A stretch of DNA of 64,000 nt, from the NCBI GenBank assembly GCA_000442125.1, contig KE546968.1, positions 709,932-773,931 of the forward strand, in the 5' to 3' direction. The notes below the pieces were generated by a model. That model was not told the origin of the DNA, did not search any database, and worked only from the letters and a program-made list of their open reading frames with translations. The translations under genes and the position numbers were made by a program. This stretch comes from Opeltia flavorubescens (lineage: Eukaryota; Ascomycota; Lecanoromycetes; Teloschistales; Teloschistaceae). Position 1 is the stretch's first letter. Every line of letters starts with the position of its first letter. This document shows, piece by piece, positions 21,592-33,867 of the stretch.

Positions 21592-22003
21592 CTTTCAATC
21601 TCGATGCATTAGCGTCGCCAGTCGGGGTCGATGATGTACTCCGGTGTGAGAAGGTCTGTTGGAATCTCTTGCAGGCTTCTCATCTTGAGATTCGTGAGGC
21701 TGACCTTGTGATTGATCTATTGCCGTTGCCTAGTAACCTGAAGATCGCCCTGGCGGTAACATCACCTCAAGCTCCGATGCTTAGTCATCAAACCCCGTAA
21801 CATGGCGATGATAAAGTCATGTTGGATATGAACATTGAGGACCGATGGACATGACAACAGCAAATGATTTGAGGTTACAGATCAATCATAGTTGGAAGTG
21901 ATGGCATAGTGGTTGTTCTTTGGTTCAAAATGGTTTCTATCTGATACTTATTGTCTTGCCCGCCTTAGGGTGCGATAGATTTTATGTACATAACCAGACT
22001 CCT
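21592..22003. other. Intergenic region, nothing recognised
   Basis: A 412-bp spacer in the minus-strand block, between the MFS gene stop and the start of the unknown nuclear-type gene. No coding or structural feature was seen. Confidence 0.4.
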
Positions 22004-23812
22004 TTATACTGCGATATCTCGTTTCCTCCATCCCCTCCATGCTATCACCCATAACGCTATTGCAATCCAAGAGAAGGCTGCCATGCCCCAAAATGTAGGA
22101 GCATAACATCTAGCGCCATAGCATAGCCTGTCTGCTCCATTCTCACCTCCACTACCGGCAGCACTATCATAAACCGCAGCATAGATGGCACCCCATACCG
22201 CAGCACCGGCGGCCGGGACAACGGCAACTATACCCCAATTTGTACCAAAATTCTCGACACCCCAAACAACACTGACGATGATAGGGGTAAGTGAGAAAAC
22301 AGCACCGTACCCTAAACCGACCAGAGCTGAAACCAGGGGAAATACTAAGGGGTAGGTTTGTACAAGACCGGAAGCAAGAAGAAGCTGTCCGAGTGAGAAG
22401 AGGAGCGTACTCCCAAAAAGAAAAACCAGGCGCGAGCAGGTGAAGCGCTTCGTGGGACGGTCCAGTAAATGAGTTGAGGGTGCAACAGGAGCAAGAACGT
22501 CGGAAAGGGTGCCCGTGAGAAGACGGGCCAGCGTAGAAGTTAGCGCAACGATCGAAACATGAGTGGCGGGAGAGTTGGCGCTCGGAGGACCTGTTGACGG
22601 TGGTGGGTAGAGGGTATTGATAATCGTACCCAAATTGTTGATGAATGCTTCGCCGGGACCAGTGACCGCAAAGAAACCCGCAGCAAGGAACCACATTGTA
22701 TGGTCGAGAAGAAACATGTTGGTTTCGTTGTTCAATAGCCAGGTCTTACGGCGGGCATCCTCGCTATTACTCCGAGACTTCCATGTCGTGTGATCGATGT
22801 CAGCATCGTCAGATTCGACCGAGTTAGAGATCGTTTGAGAGCTGTCAACCGTGCCATAACCATTACTGTTGTCGTGAATGACGGACCGGTGAAAGAACGG
22901 GCTATCCTCAAGCAGACCGCTTCGCTCGAGTTCGGACACAGCTTCGTCGATGAGCTCTTCTTCATTGACCACGTTAAGGGCGAAAGCACCGATCACACCC
23001 ACAACAAAGAGTAGGATAGCCAGGAAGATGAAGTAGCGATAGACATCGACTTCGCCGTGTCTTTCTCCCGACCTTTCGTGAAGTAGTCGACTTCCAACCT
23101 GGCTTTGCCACATGCCACTGAGACCGAAGGCAGCGATCGGCATCGCTAATGCCAGGCCCTTGTGCTTCCCTCTTCCGAAATTCTTGGCACATGTTGTCAC
23201 TGCGCTGAGATACATGCAGCTGGTTCCCATTCCCACTCCAACGAACGATACTACCATAATGGCGGGTGGAAACCCTCCTTCCCTCACAGAGCCATGATGG
23301 TAAGCCAGAGCTGCGAGAAGATAGCCTAGTCCGAAGCAGATTCCAGCGAATAACGAAAGCGGCCGTGGGCTAAACCGGTCGCAGAGATATCCAAAGATAG
23401 GGACAGGCAGGTACATAGCAAGCTCAGCGGCGGTAGAAACGGCATTGACCTGACCTTGGGTGAAGTGAAGTCGCGACTGGAAAAGCGGCCCATAGAGAGA
23501 GTATGCTGTGATTGAACCGGCGCAGAGGCTGTAGGATCGTTTTGTCAGTCAAGAATAAGGCACTTCGAGAGGAATAACCCACGCGCTTAGAATGGCAGAG
23601 ACAAAGCTCGAATACTTCGTAATCTCACGCCGCATCTTCCGCCGATCACGCTCGACGACACCATGAACAACATCACTAAGAAGGCTCTCATCGTCTCCGA
23701 GTAATCCGCCAGGCTCAGATCCATCAGTTGTTGAGGGAGGTCGCCGGCGGTTGTCATCGAAGTCCAACTTGTCTATCCCTTTGGCGCTGCGACTGGAACT
23801 TCTGGAATGCAT
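22004..23812 (-). CDS. mch1: Mch1-type major facilitator transporter
   Basis: Two exons, 23812-23583 and 23528-22004, give 584 residues. The intron is 54 nt with a GTGGGT donor, and the join reads ISAILSA then LCAGSITAYSLYGPLF, closing the first helix. The protein is predicted to have twelve membrane segments with a central acidic/Ser-rich loop at about 220-300. Family marks are YLPVPIFGYLCDRFSP, MGTSCMYLSAVTTCAKNFGR, FGLSGMWQSQVG, VTGPGEAFINNLGTI and SVVWGVENFGTNWGI. Yeast Mch1 is a monocarboxylate-transporter homologue whose substrate is unknown, reported at the vacuolar membrane. The substrate is equally unknown here. The N-terminal 60 residues are charged and cytosolic. Confidence 0.88.
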
Positions 23813-24172
23813 GGTGCGTGTTCATGATCACTGGGTGCATGGCTGAAGGTTTCGACCGAGGAATATAACAATCATGGCGTGTCAGAGAAATAGCCTGCCT
23901 GACGTGATCGAGTCACATTCACCCAGGCGCTGGGACAGCGCTAAGCTTAGTCATCCGCGTCTTTCATGGTTCGTAGGAAACTCTTCGCACAAATCCTACG
24001 AGACTTCCGAGGGTTCATAAGCGTTGTTTCTAAAGGCATTCCGATCCATCTGGGGTACTATGTCGTACCGGGATATTGTTAAGATGTAAACAGATCAAAG
24101 ATACCCTCAAGATGATGTCAACCCCACAAAGCACTAGAATCAAATATCGTGTCCTGTGAATGGATGATCACC
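23813..24172. other. Intergenic region, mch1 promoter side
   Basis: A 360-bp spacer between two minus-strand genes. It should hold the mch1 promoter and the vps11 3' end. Nothing else is recognised. Confidence 0.4.
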
Positions 24173-27100
24173 CTATTCCATTACTGGCGCCGTCATTACA
24201 CCCCTTCCAAAGAATTCGCTAATTGTACCAAACTTGTCCCGACTTCGATGTAAAGCATCTTGGAACATCTCATGCCGGTCAGCAGACTCTTCTTGCGCCT
24301 TCCGAAACGCTCGAATATTGTTGTTTGTCGGTGCGCATTTGGGGCACTCAATATCCCCGTCACCGACCTGATTCAGACATCTCTGATGGAACGAGTGTTT
24401 ACACAGGAAATGGACCGTCGGTAGATCCAATATACCACCACAAGCTGAGCACCTTCGTGTCTGGAAAACGGCGGATTTTGTACCAAGTTCGTCAATCTCT
24501 TTGCGCTTAGCGTCAGTCTCGTTGCGGTAGCTTTCGATAAGTCGACGATTGTTCGATATCTCCTTTCTTTCCCGCTCGATTGTATCACTTAGATACTTCT
24601 TGACCATTCCCATGGTCGCAACCCCGTTTGTGCTCAATGTTTGAATAACTTGCAACGGCGCCATTAGCCCATCCTCGTCGATCTTTTTCAGAATAGCATC
24701 AAGCTCTCCCCTGGATTCCTCCAGTACTTTCGGGTTGGAAGTGAAGTATTTGAGAGCCGCTGGGTATAATTCGGGTTCTTCAGGCCCGTACTTCCTGAGA
24801 GCTTTGATTGCACTGGCAGTGTCGCCCGCTGACGCGTAAGAGCGAAAAATGTCGAATCGCAGTCCTTGCTGTTCTCGAACGAGGACAGTCCCATCCCGGA
24901 AATTAGATAGGTGAGATAGCAATAATACGTTCGAAGCATCCATTGAGATCTTTCACTCCGTTAGTCACGCTAGAAAGGTATCTTGTATGTGACACCCACA
25001 TCATTCCCATCTATCAGGGCTTTGGCTTTAGATTCCCAATGGCGTTTCTGAGGACCGGTCTTGCTAGCGGCGATTTCGAGATAAACCTCGAACAACGTGG
25101 TGTGAAGATCCACCCTATCCTTCTCGTCTGCATTGCCTCCATTCAGGCACGCCTCTAGAAAAACGATGAATTGATCGGGGTGATCGACAAACGAAGAAAA
25201 AGCTGTTCTTGGTCTGGGAACATCGTACTCCTGAAATGCGTCAGCTTCAGGAGCGGTAGTCACATCGCCGTTGGATAAAGCGATTTGTTGATTATCCGTT
25301 GCGATGGGTGTCGGTACGTTAGTGTTTTGCCTATATGGCAATGGTATGAAGGAAGCTAAGTTTTGAACAGCACTAGCTGCGCCCCCAGCAGGAGCTGGTG
25401 CTGCAGGCAGAGGGGCATCTTTCCTAGGCTGGAATTGGCCCGTGTAGTATTCAATGAATAGCTGTGTCGTTTCACGTGGACAATGCTCAAGCAGTACACG
25501 TGCGTAGCGCATGATATTTGGGTAAGCAACAGCCGGCTCAGACCTATAGATATAATCCAGAGCCTCGTCATATTTCTTGGAATCCTCAATCAGGATATCA
25601 ACTACTCGGTCGTGCTCGCCGTGCTTTTTTGATAAATATACGGCTTGATCGTAGTAACCGCCCTGACGACACATAGAGATCGCTGTTTCCAGGTCGAAAT
25701 TCGTGCCAGACTTGATGAAGGTTTCCAGCTTCGCTGTATCTTTTGATTTTGCATAGCAGTTCAACAGGAGCGTCGTGTGATCGACAGTGGCTCTGTCGTG
25801 CTCATGGAGCTCCTCAAGGTATTCAATGAGGTTGTTGATTCGCTGAGAATCTAGAAACTGCCAAGACGTGTGAGTATGAAGTTTGTCTGACACATAGAAA
25901 GGATGATAGTACCTTTCGTATGACTTGGGATGGCTCGGTATTGTCAATGGCCTTCAAGTACTGCTGCATTGCGGTATCGTAGTCACCCTTTTTGTGAAGG
26001 TAATCTCCGTATTTCCTAAGAATGGCATTTCGCTGTGTGGTATCTACACCGGCCTTCTGAGCAAGATTGATGGCTAAAACATAGAGATCTCGTTGATAGA
26101 GTATCTCGAGCTTCTGACCTAAAGTCTTCTCATGATAGCGAAAGAGCTGGAAATATCAGATCAATACATGCTTCTAGGATCGTTCCTGGAGACTTACCTT
26201 GCCGTCTAATGTCAGTAAGAATAGATCGCCCCATTCGGCAAAAACGGTCCGGATCTGCGAGGCCAAGGTCTCGGTGTGTGCAACGTACTTGAGATCTGTG
26301 TCTAGTAGAGCAAATGTCGAAGATTTGTAAAGGTCATCCGCCTGACCACCGACAAATCTGCGAAGAATTCCCGGTTTGGAGGTGTTGTTGGTCTTCGGAG
26401 GAGTCACAAGAGCCACAAATGTACGGAAAACGTTCACAAGCTGCTTCGAGCCTTCATAAGCATAGCTAGGGCCTCGCCCGTTGACTCCGTAAAAGTAGAT
26501 TGCGTCGTTCCTCGCTACGACAATGTCTCCACTGCCACCATCAACGGTCATACATCCCACTCCACAACCATTGTCTTCAAGATTTTTTGCGGGCTGCCCT
26601 TGGCCCCTTCCAGTGATTGTCAAGGTTAGTATGCGTCCGGTGGTAGCCAGATATAGCGTAGTTGTCGAACCGTCTCGAAATTCCACGCCAGTGATTGGTT
26701 CTTCAGAATCAAAGACAGTCCTTTGCTTTGCACCTCTATCGTTGATTAGGTCGCCCCTCACAACAGTGACGGATCCATTGGCGAAACCCACGGCAAGCTG
26801 GGATAGGTTGTCGAGTGCAGCGAATGCAGATATCTACATCTTTCAGTGACCAAATAAAACAGATTTACTTTCTTCCTCTTACGGGAAACTGCTTTCTACC
26901 GTTCTGAATATTCAAGGAGGACAAACACTTCGGCCCTCCGGTTTTCTTATCGGATTTGTCCAGAGCCCAAACCTTCAAAACCGGTTCATTGGAGAGATCC
27001 TCAGAGACTGTGACAAGGAGAGAAGTCCCATCAATCTGTTTCATATGCGTAATTGACCCCGAGTCGTGTGCATGAAAGGTCCTGACGACCTTGAAGGCGC

Positions 27101-27375
27101 GGGAAAGGATCCGAACGTGTCCATCATTGCTACCAACGAAAAGATTTTCGGATCCAGAGCATAGACAGGCGCATTCCGCACTCTTTTCTCATTAGTCATT
27201 AATTAAGACTTCTTTCAATTTGCAAACTGACGTTGAAAAGGGACGAGCTTTCGCTGTCCGCTAACGTTACTTCCGACACATCAAAGAAATTGAAGATTTT
27301 CCACTTTCGCGATGATCCATCAGGTCATAAGCTCATCATTGAGATAACATTGAAACTTACAGAGGTTAACGCCAT
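24173..27375 (-). CDS. vps11: Vps11/Pep5, HOPS-CORVET core subunit with RING-H2 finger
   Basis: Seven exons on the minus strand (27375-27361, 27303-27232, 27182-26883, 26833-26198, 26146-25913, 25857-25000, 24949-24173) give 963 residues, the usual size. All junctions are phase 0 and all introns are 49-57 nt. The start reads MALTSWKIFNFFDVSE, the family opening. Beta-propeller repeats occupy about the first 370 residues, followed by the alpha-solenoid (YHEKTLGQKLEILYQRDLYV, QVIRK joined to FLDSQRINNL). A C-terminal RING-H2 follows (CSACGGIL, CKHSFHQRC, CPKC). Vps11 holds the HOPS and CORVET tethers together for fusion at endosomes and vacuoles. The exon 6 to 7 join uses GTGGGT and gives DGND-ISMDASNVLLL. 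Confidence 0.94.
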
Positions 27376-28275
27376 TGGAATCCCGTCATCTTCCCCAGAA
27401 CATATCTCTACTTCTATGCCCTGAACTTCTGCTTTGGCGAGAGATTTGGCCAATGAGATAAAAGCTTATATAAGCTCGGCAAGTCCCGATGAAGTGTATG
27501 TGGCGAAGCGACTTTCTATCGAGTTACGAATATTTGTATGCTATCACCGGGTAATTGCAAGCGATTCATGACGGCCGTCCAAGTAGTAGGCAAATTATGG
27601 CAGCGAGCGAGTTATATGTCCATTTTTGCTTGCTATGTCTATCTGTCGCCATAGTATTGTATTATGGACATTGCAGATAAGAACTCGATACATAAGCACT
27701 CCAAAATACACCTCCTAGGACCTCGCATCTCGCATCTGTCCCAAAAAACCGCTGCACCTCAAGAGATGCGTAGCAGCACGAACCTTCTTGTCCTACAACA
27801 TCCATCGTAGTGCCAACCTATTGCCAAAAGACTCTCAGCCTCCATATGAATTCAGAACACCTGAATGCAGAACATCTTTTGAAGTACAGGGACACAGAGT
27901 TCCTTTAATAGCTCTTGCAGCAGCTGCGCTCATGAATCGCCGCCGAGTAGAACACCTGGATAAGGAACGATGTGGGCCGTACTTGGACAACCATAATGAA
28001 GCTATTTGGTAGTTAGCCCTCAATCCGCTTTGATAGGTGAATAGGGGTCTTATAAAAGATGAAGCAACCGCCGACCCTCTACTTTCAACTCGTATGAGAT
28101 TGCAGCAAAAACATCGACGGCAAAGAACTCCCTAGTCCTAACCCCAACGCCACTTCCCCGTACCGTCCCGATGAAAATGCAGGCTCTTCACCAGTATCGT
28201 ATTCTCAACCCAAAGAAGCTGGCNAAGCCGCAGAAAAGCAGATACCCAGATCAGACAAGCACGAAACTTTGATCC

Positions 28276-28617
28276 TCACTCTGGAGAGGCCCTGTGCCAG
28301 ATATCTGTGATCCTTTCTTGACCCAACCGGAAACCCTGAACGGAGAAAGATAGACACTTTTGGTGGTGCCAGTCATCTTCCCAACACCAAAGAAGCCAAA
28401 CCTTGCGGACATGCATTCTTTTGACCAACTCCATCGTAAATTCTCGATCTCCAACCATCACGCCAAAGACCAGTCGTCTCACCGCCCACACATTCACCAA
28501 CCCACCCCATGGTCCACCTAGCAATGATTCAAGCCACCGTGTTTCAATGTCCAAACCCCGCTTGCGCAGGAAATTTTCTAAGTCTCTCCTTTTGTGTTGC
28601 TGTACCCTCAAAGACAA
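28276..28617 (-). CDS. Uncertain open frame, unrecognised
   Basis: The minus-strand frame encodes up to 113 residues with protein-like composition, including LDIETRWLESLLGGPWGGLV and VFGVMVGDREFTMELVK. The minus-strand frame just upstream (28885-28631) contains TPVYTLLFFKDM and could be a preceding exon. No splice junction joining the two was validated. The first codon of the frame may be non-ATG. It may be part of a small gene, a decayed gene, or chance. Confidence 0.22.
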   Translation of the reverse strand: MSLRVQQHKRRDLENFLRKRGLDIETRWLESLLGGPWGGLVNVWAVRRLVFGVMVGDREFTMELVKRMHVRKVWLLWCWEDDWHHQKCLSFSVQGFRLGQERITDIWHRASPE

Positions 28618-29564
28618 GTTTTTGATTTCCTCACCCGCGATATTCCATCACAGAAATCGAAGGGCGGGCAGTTTGAAACGGACAAAATACATCTTCAAAA
28701 CCCGCTTTCATCGTCCGAAAAGGAAGGAATAGGTCGTCGTACACACACATATCCTTAAAGAATAAAAGTGTATAGACTGGAGTATCGGCGCTCACCAGTC
28801 GTCTCCTACGATAGACACAGGAGGAGATGATTGACGCGTCTGGTCGAGATAGATCGTTCCCATTGTTGGTCGAGGATCTCAACACCGGTGGCGTGCGCCT
28901 TGGCGAAGGTATCGTGAGCGAGCTAATTTGACCCCGAAAGGGACACGGTGATGACGAGAGAGGAGTGGAGGGTAGGATGTCTAAAACACGTGGAAGGAAG
29001 TGCTTTATCGATGTTGGGGAGGTGTACGAGACGTCTTCCTCTGATTGAAAATTTCAGCTCTGCTTTTCTCCTGAGCATGTGGACTCAAATCTTTGCTCGG
29101 CCTGCACGTGTTACTATGCAAGGTCGCGAAGGCGTTAACACTGAGCATCCTTATGCCGCCACTGACGCTTCTCAAATTCACACATGATTTTCTTGATCAG
29201 CCCCAGCAATGTATTCAGACTATCCGGAGCAGGACGTCTTGCCACGAGCTTCAGTACGCTCCATCAAAGGTGATAGAGGCACTTAAAGCGATCTCAAAAT
29301 TGCACGTTCTTGTGTAAGCAGAGGGACCTCGCGGTGCCTGAGTCCCCAAATTGACCACGAGGGCAGAGGCACTTTCCGGCGAGCGTACGTCCCTTGCAGG
29401 GTCTGGACATGACACCACAGGAGAGATCTCGCAGCCTAATCAACTTCATGCTTCATTTTCAGAAACCGAAGTGTGAATCAAGCAGTCCGGCGAGTGGATC
29501 CCCTATCCATGATGTCTGCCGTGAGACGAATCGTGCAACTTCAAGAATCCTTTGTATGGCATGA

Positions 29565-30032
29565 CTAGTCAAGCAGTGGACGTGCTCTTAGTCCTTCAAT
29601 TTTGCCAGAAACATGACTGCGGAAAATAATGTGCGAAAAGATTGCCGCCAGAGGTGATGGCAATCGGAAAGCGCAGATGACTCCACGACCAGCAACAAGC
29701 GCTTGGGTGGCTCTGCAAGGAGTGAAGACCAGCAAACTCGGGTACTCGATCAAAGAGAAAATCGCCATCAAGTTCTCGAAGATCTCAAAGGTAGCTTCCA
29801 GACCGAAGATACCCGACACATCCCATCCAGCCTCTTCCGCTGATCTCGCAGCACGCAACGCATCAAGAACACATCTCAAAAATGACCAGAGCATGGCATC
29901 CAGCTGGAAGTCCTGACGCGCGTCCTCATCAGAGGTTCTTACCAATTCCGGCGCATAGGACACCCACTTGTCGCCTCTGACGAAGCTCTGGACGTCAAGA
30001 TCTCCTTTTACCTCTTTCAATCTTCCCCTCAA
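29565..30032 (-). CDS. Uncertain open frame of about 155 codons, unrecognised
   Basis: It has a charged N-terminal part with DKWVSYAPEL, then an amphipathic region (LWSFLRCVLDALRAARSAEE) and a hydrophobic patch (FENLMAIFSLIEYPSLLVF). No family is recognised. A short intron starting GTAAGA after APEL is possible but would be only about 39 nt, below the usual size here. Evidence for expression is lacking; it is listed because the composition is more protein-like than its surroundings. Confidence 0.25.
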   Translation of the reverse strand: MRGRLKEVKGDLDVQSFVRGDKWVSYAPELVRTSDEDARQDFQLDAMLWSFLRCVLDALRAARSAEEAGWDVSGIFGLEATFEIFENLMAIFSLIEYPSLLVFTPCRATQALVAGRGVICAFRLPSPLAAIFSHIIFRSHVSGKIEGLRARPLLD

Positions 30033-30898
30033 GCATGAGAATCAGACATCATAAGTTAATCAGAGATCCTGACAGCTGTTACCGCGAGACTAGAACCAAC
30101 GAACACTTAGGGTTAAGTTCCGGGGAAATCCATCCTCCCCGCACTACCCTTTACAGTCGAGACCGCAGCGCTACCGAAACACAAAACCATTTATCCCACT
30201 TGAGACCGTGCTGCGAGGCTCGAGATTATGATCGTAGTTTGGGCGGCGCAGGTGTGTGCGAGGGGTGTTGTGACACAATCCTTGCTCGAAGGCTGGAAGA
30301 TGGACCCCGGGAGACTCTGGGGAGGGTGGACTGCTTTTGTTTCGTGATGCTCTAAAAAGAGCGAGAGATTGATTGGAGATTGAAATTTGTATGGTGGTTG
30401 AAGATTGGAGGTTGAGAGGAGTTGGATTGGGGCCGTCGTGGTCGATGGTGAGATCAATTGCCTGGATTCTGATCCGGTTCGAGTGAGATTGCCGAGTGAT
30501 TGCAAGTCAAAGGAGCATTGGCGGAAAGGAACATTGAAATCGAATTCAAGGTAGGTAAAATGAAGCATAGAACGCGGAGGTTGGGGAGCCAAGAGAACGC
30601 GCCATTAGCGTGATCATGGGATCACGTGATACACTTCCCACAAACTGTTGTCAGATTTTGGTCGAGATGACATAATATTGAAATATTTTTTGTAGCTGTC
30701 TGAATCGGTGTAGCAGGTATGTGTTTTCTTCGAACAATACGTAGATGTGCAGCATATTAATGCTTTGGAGAAATGGTGTTTAGTGGAGCTTTCAGTGTAC
30801 AGGGAGGATCTATTGAATTTACCTGTTCTTGACCCCTTTATTTGTGTAGTCTTTCAAAGCTTCCGAGGGTGGGCACTTTGAATTTCCGTACAATTAGC

Positions 30899-32002
30899 AT
30901 GTCTGATAGCGAGCCGGATGAAGAGCTTTTGAGTATCTTGCGTCAATCGCTGGGATTCAATGGCGAGTCTTTTCCTTCCAAAATTATAGATACCAAAGTC
31001 CTCAAGGACGCCGAATATGTTTACGATCACTCGATCGATGTTGCGTTGGATACGCACGGCACCAAAGCTGCCGCAATCACGATAGGCAAACTTATGCAGG
31101 AGAAAGACTACACCTTCAAAACATGGTCGGAACATACACTGCACCCCAAGACTAAGGATGAAAGTACAGCTAACTTCATCTTCCTAATGGATCTCTTAAA
31201 CTTTTGCTTTTGGTCCGATACCCCAGATCCCGAGAAGTGCTTCTCGATTGAGTATCACGGCCAAAAGTTCACAGGATACTGGAGCCTCGTCGCTGCTATC
31301 CACAGAGCCCTGGAGGAAGATTTCCCAATCACGACCCCCTCATTCTGGGTCAACGAAACTGAATGCACAAACGAACTCCTCAAGCACATTTTTCGCTCTT
31401 CAGGCTCCGAACCAATCCCACTCCTGGACCAGCGCATCCATTGCATCCGCGAAGCCGGCTGTATCCTCGCCTCAGAATTCGATGGCTCCATCATCAACCT
31501 CATTGAGAAAGCCAATAACTCTGCCGCCTCCCTCATTAATCTCCTTACCACCCAATTCCCATGCTTCAACGACACCGCCAGCTTCGAATCCAAGACCATT
31601 CGTTTCCACAAACGCGCGCAAATCTTCGTTGCTGACCTTTGGGCCTGTTTCGAAGGCCAAGGCTACGGTTACTTCCATGACATAAACACCGTGACCATGT
31701 TTGCCGATTATCGAATCCCACAAATGCTGCATTCCCTGGGCTGTTTACGATATAGCCCTTCCTTGGAGAACCATATTCGGAACCTCAAAGAGATAGAGAG
31801 CGGATGTAGCTGGGAGGTGCAATTGAGGGGATGCAGTATATGGTGTGTGGAATTAATTCGGAGGGAGATCGTGAGGCAGCATCCGAAAGCAGAGATCAAC
31901 GCAATCTTGATAGATTTCTTTTTGTATGATACGATGAAGGAGAAGGTAGCAGACAGCCAGGAAACAATACCACATCATCGGACCAGAAGTATTTGGTACT
32001 GA
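30899..32002 (+). CDS. qng1: Queuosine 5'-phosphate N-glycosidase/hydrolase (queuosine salvage, DUF2419)
   Basis: This single-exon protein has 367 residues starting at the ATG at 30899 (MSDSEPDEELL); the same frame opens further upstream without an ATG. Family motifs run in order: FLMDLLNFCFW, FTGYWSLVAAIHRALEE, ELLKHIFR, IPLLDQRIHCIREAG, LINLLTTQFPCFND, RAQIFVADLWACFEG, TMFADYRIPQMLHSLG and the terminal LRGCSIWCVELI. Qng1 enzymes release queuine from queuosine 5'-monophosphate so that it can be reused in tRNA(Asn, Asp, His, Tyr) anticodons. The DLLNFCFW segment with its Asp forms part of the active site in studied members. Fungi cannot make queuine and depend on salvage. It is convergent with dbr1, with 109 bp between the stops. 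Confidence 0.92.
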   Translation: MSDSEPDEELLSILRQSLGFNGESFPSKIIDTKVLKDAEYVYDHSIDVALDTHGTKAAAITIGKLMQEKDYTFKTWSEHTLHPKTKDESTANFIFLMDLLNFCFWSDTPDPEKCFSIEYHGQKFTGYWSLVAAIHRALEEDFPITTPSFWVNETECTNELLKHIFRSSGSEPIPLLDQRIHCIREAGCILASEFDGSIINLIEKANNSAASLINLLTTQFPCFNDTASFESKTIRFHKRAQIFVADLWACFEGQGYGYFHDINTVTMFADYRIPQMLHSLGCLRYSPSLENHIRNLKEIESGCSWEVQLRGCSIWCVELIRREIVRQHPKAEINAILIDFFLYDTMKEKVADSQETIPHHRTRSIWY

Positions 32003-32111
32003 GTATTGCTCAAATTCTCAACCAGGCTCTACCAGCCATCTCGAGCTAGAACCAAATCATTGTCTTCATGCTGCATGGGCGTCATCATACTTCGCAAGGG
32101 AGGTCAGTCTC

Positions 32112-33867
32112 TTAGAAACCTCTTCTTCTGCCTTGTCCTCGACCGTCGCTATCGCCCCTACCCCCAGAACCTCTTCCTCTCCCTCGGTGGCGCCCTCCGC
32201 CGTTTCCATTGCGAGCAGCATTCACTCTCCTTGCCTCCCTTTCCTCCTCGCTCGCAGCGAAGTAGTTTTCAATCCCTAGCAACTCACAGAACGCTACCGT
32301 TTGGGGATTCGTATACTCCTTCAGAGGCCCCTTTGGATGAAGACCCACCTTCGGATCATACGTTGAAGCAGTAATCTCAAAATTCTCCGGGATCTGCATT
32401 TTGTCGGTATGGACAAGGTTTTCCTCAACCCAAATTTCCTCCGCTTCGATGAGCGGTCGATAGTAAGCTTCCCCTTGGTCGTACGGAATTGGAGACTTAA
32501 GTGGATTGATGGCGCGGAAGGCGCGGGTGATTGCGAGCCATTCTTTGTCGTAGGTCAAGCTTGGCTTTTTATTGTCATTGCCATCAGATGACTTAGCCAT
32601 CGGTTCAATGTCTAGGAGCTGGAGGAATCTGCGGCCAGGAAGGCATTTGTCTAAAGCGAGGAACTGCGTGACTTTGTTGGTGATTGCTTCGGGATGAGAA
32701 TAAGAAGGTTTCGATACCGTTGGTGGCCGTGAGAATGAAGCCGGCAGCTGATCTCGAAGATCTGATGGTACTTTGTCTGGTTCTACTGAAATTTCCTGAG
32801 AAAGTGAGCTTTTGCCGTTTCCTGCAGGACTCTTGTTCGGAACGAGCGACACATCGTCATCCATATCCAGGTCAATTTCATCCCGATTCCGAATACTGGC
32901 TGAAGCATTAGGGAGGTCTTCTTTTGACGGTCCACTCGCATCAACTTCCAGGTCGATTTCATTGGACTTGGCCATGTCTTTAGTATCGTCGAGCCGATCG
33001 GTTCTCCGCATGGGCGTTTCTTCTGAATTCGAATCGGCCTCTGCATCATGATCCACAATTGCTGAGAATTTGCAATGCATATGTGCCGCGAACCACCACT
33101 TTGGCCTCAAACGATCCATGACGTACTTCCCTGCTGGACTGCCCAATCTGCCACTTTTCGCATCTGACTGAAAATGCGGCTTGAACTGAAACAACTGCTT
33201 CCAATCGCCTTTCCATTCAACCTTCTGTGGCCAGTCATGACTCACACCGGCATCAACTTGGCTCCGAATCTGCAGCAGCTTCCTCACGTCTAGCTCCCTT
33301 ACGTGGTAAATACTACGTACCTCTCCTGCTCCATAAGGTAGCCGTTCGAAGTGTGGCTTCCTGTAGTCAGAGCCTGACCATATACCACTGACGCCTGCGA
33401 TTCTGAGCGAACCGACGTTAACGACATTTGCTGCACCCATGTAGTAGATGTTCGGAGCTACCCAACCGCCATAGTACAGCTCCCACAGATGGTTGCTAGC
33501 TTCATGGTTACCACCCACGAACAAGGTAAGATATGGTGCAACGCGGCTTCCGGAATAGTATTCATGAAAATCTCCTATCGCACGATACTTTGCAGGAACA
33601 GACATAGCATTAAGGTCATGCGAGTTTCGGACAGCCTGGGGTTTTCAGAACTATTGTCCAGCGCATACTGAAGTCTTGGCTTTGATGAACGAACCTGGAA
33701 ATCACCACCGATGATGAGCAAGTCGACGCCATCCCACCCTTGAGCCTGGCAAGTCTTGTTGACCGAGGCATAGATTGAGTGAAGCGTCCCATGACCCTAA
33801 ACCCGAAATCAGCTTTATGATAAGTTCGGTGATGATTTCTTACGCAGCCTTCGACGGCTATTCGCAT
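32112..33867 (-). CDS. dbr1: Intron lariat debranching enzyme Dbr1
   Basis: Three exons (33867-33844, 33796-33695, 33635-32112) give 549 residues. Exon 1 gives MRIAVEGC, exon 2 GHGTLHSIYASV through LLIIGGDFQ, and exon 3 begins AVRNSHDLNAMSVP. All joins are phase 0 and match the family. Metallophosphoesterase motifs are GGDFQ (38-42), GNHE (84-87) and AAHMHC. The conserved LYYGGWVAPNIYYMG and GIWSGSDYRKPHFE blocks follow. After a low-complexity acidic insert (about 210-310) comes the C-terminal Dbr1 domain, ending in an RGG-type tail (GGRHRGRGRGSGGRG). The enzyme cuts the 2'-5' bond of excised intron lariats in the nucleus. Its own first intron is only 47 nt. Confidence 0.94.

Larger units (their letters stand above)
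27376..30898. other. 3.5-kb gene-poor region with weak candidates
   Basis: No gene is firmly supported. A strong TATA-like TATAAAAG lies at 28051-28058, followed by a plus-strand open frame (about 28103-28310, containing NIDGKELPSPNPNA) that overlaps the ambiguous base at 28224. The minus strand has candidate frames at 28276-28617 and 29565-30032 (listed separately). The rest is non-coding as far as can be seen, including pyrimidine-rich minus-strand sequence near 30200-30450 that resembles a fungal leader. Confidence 0.4.
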
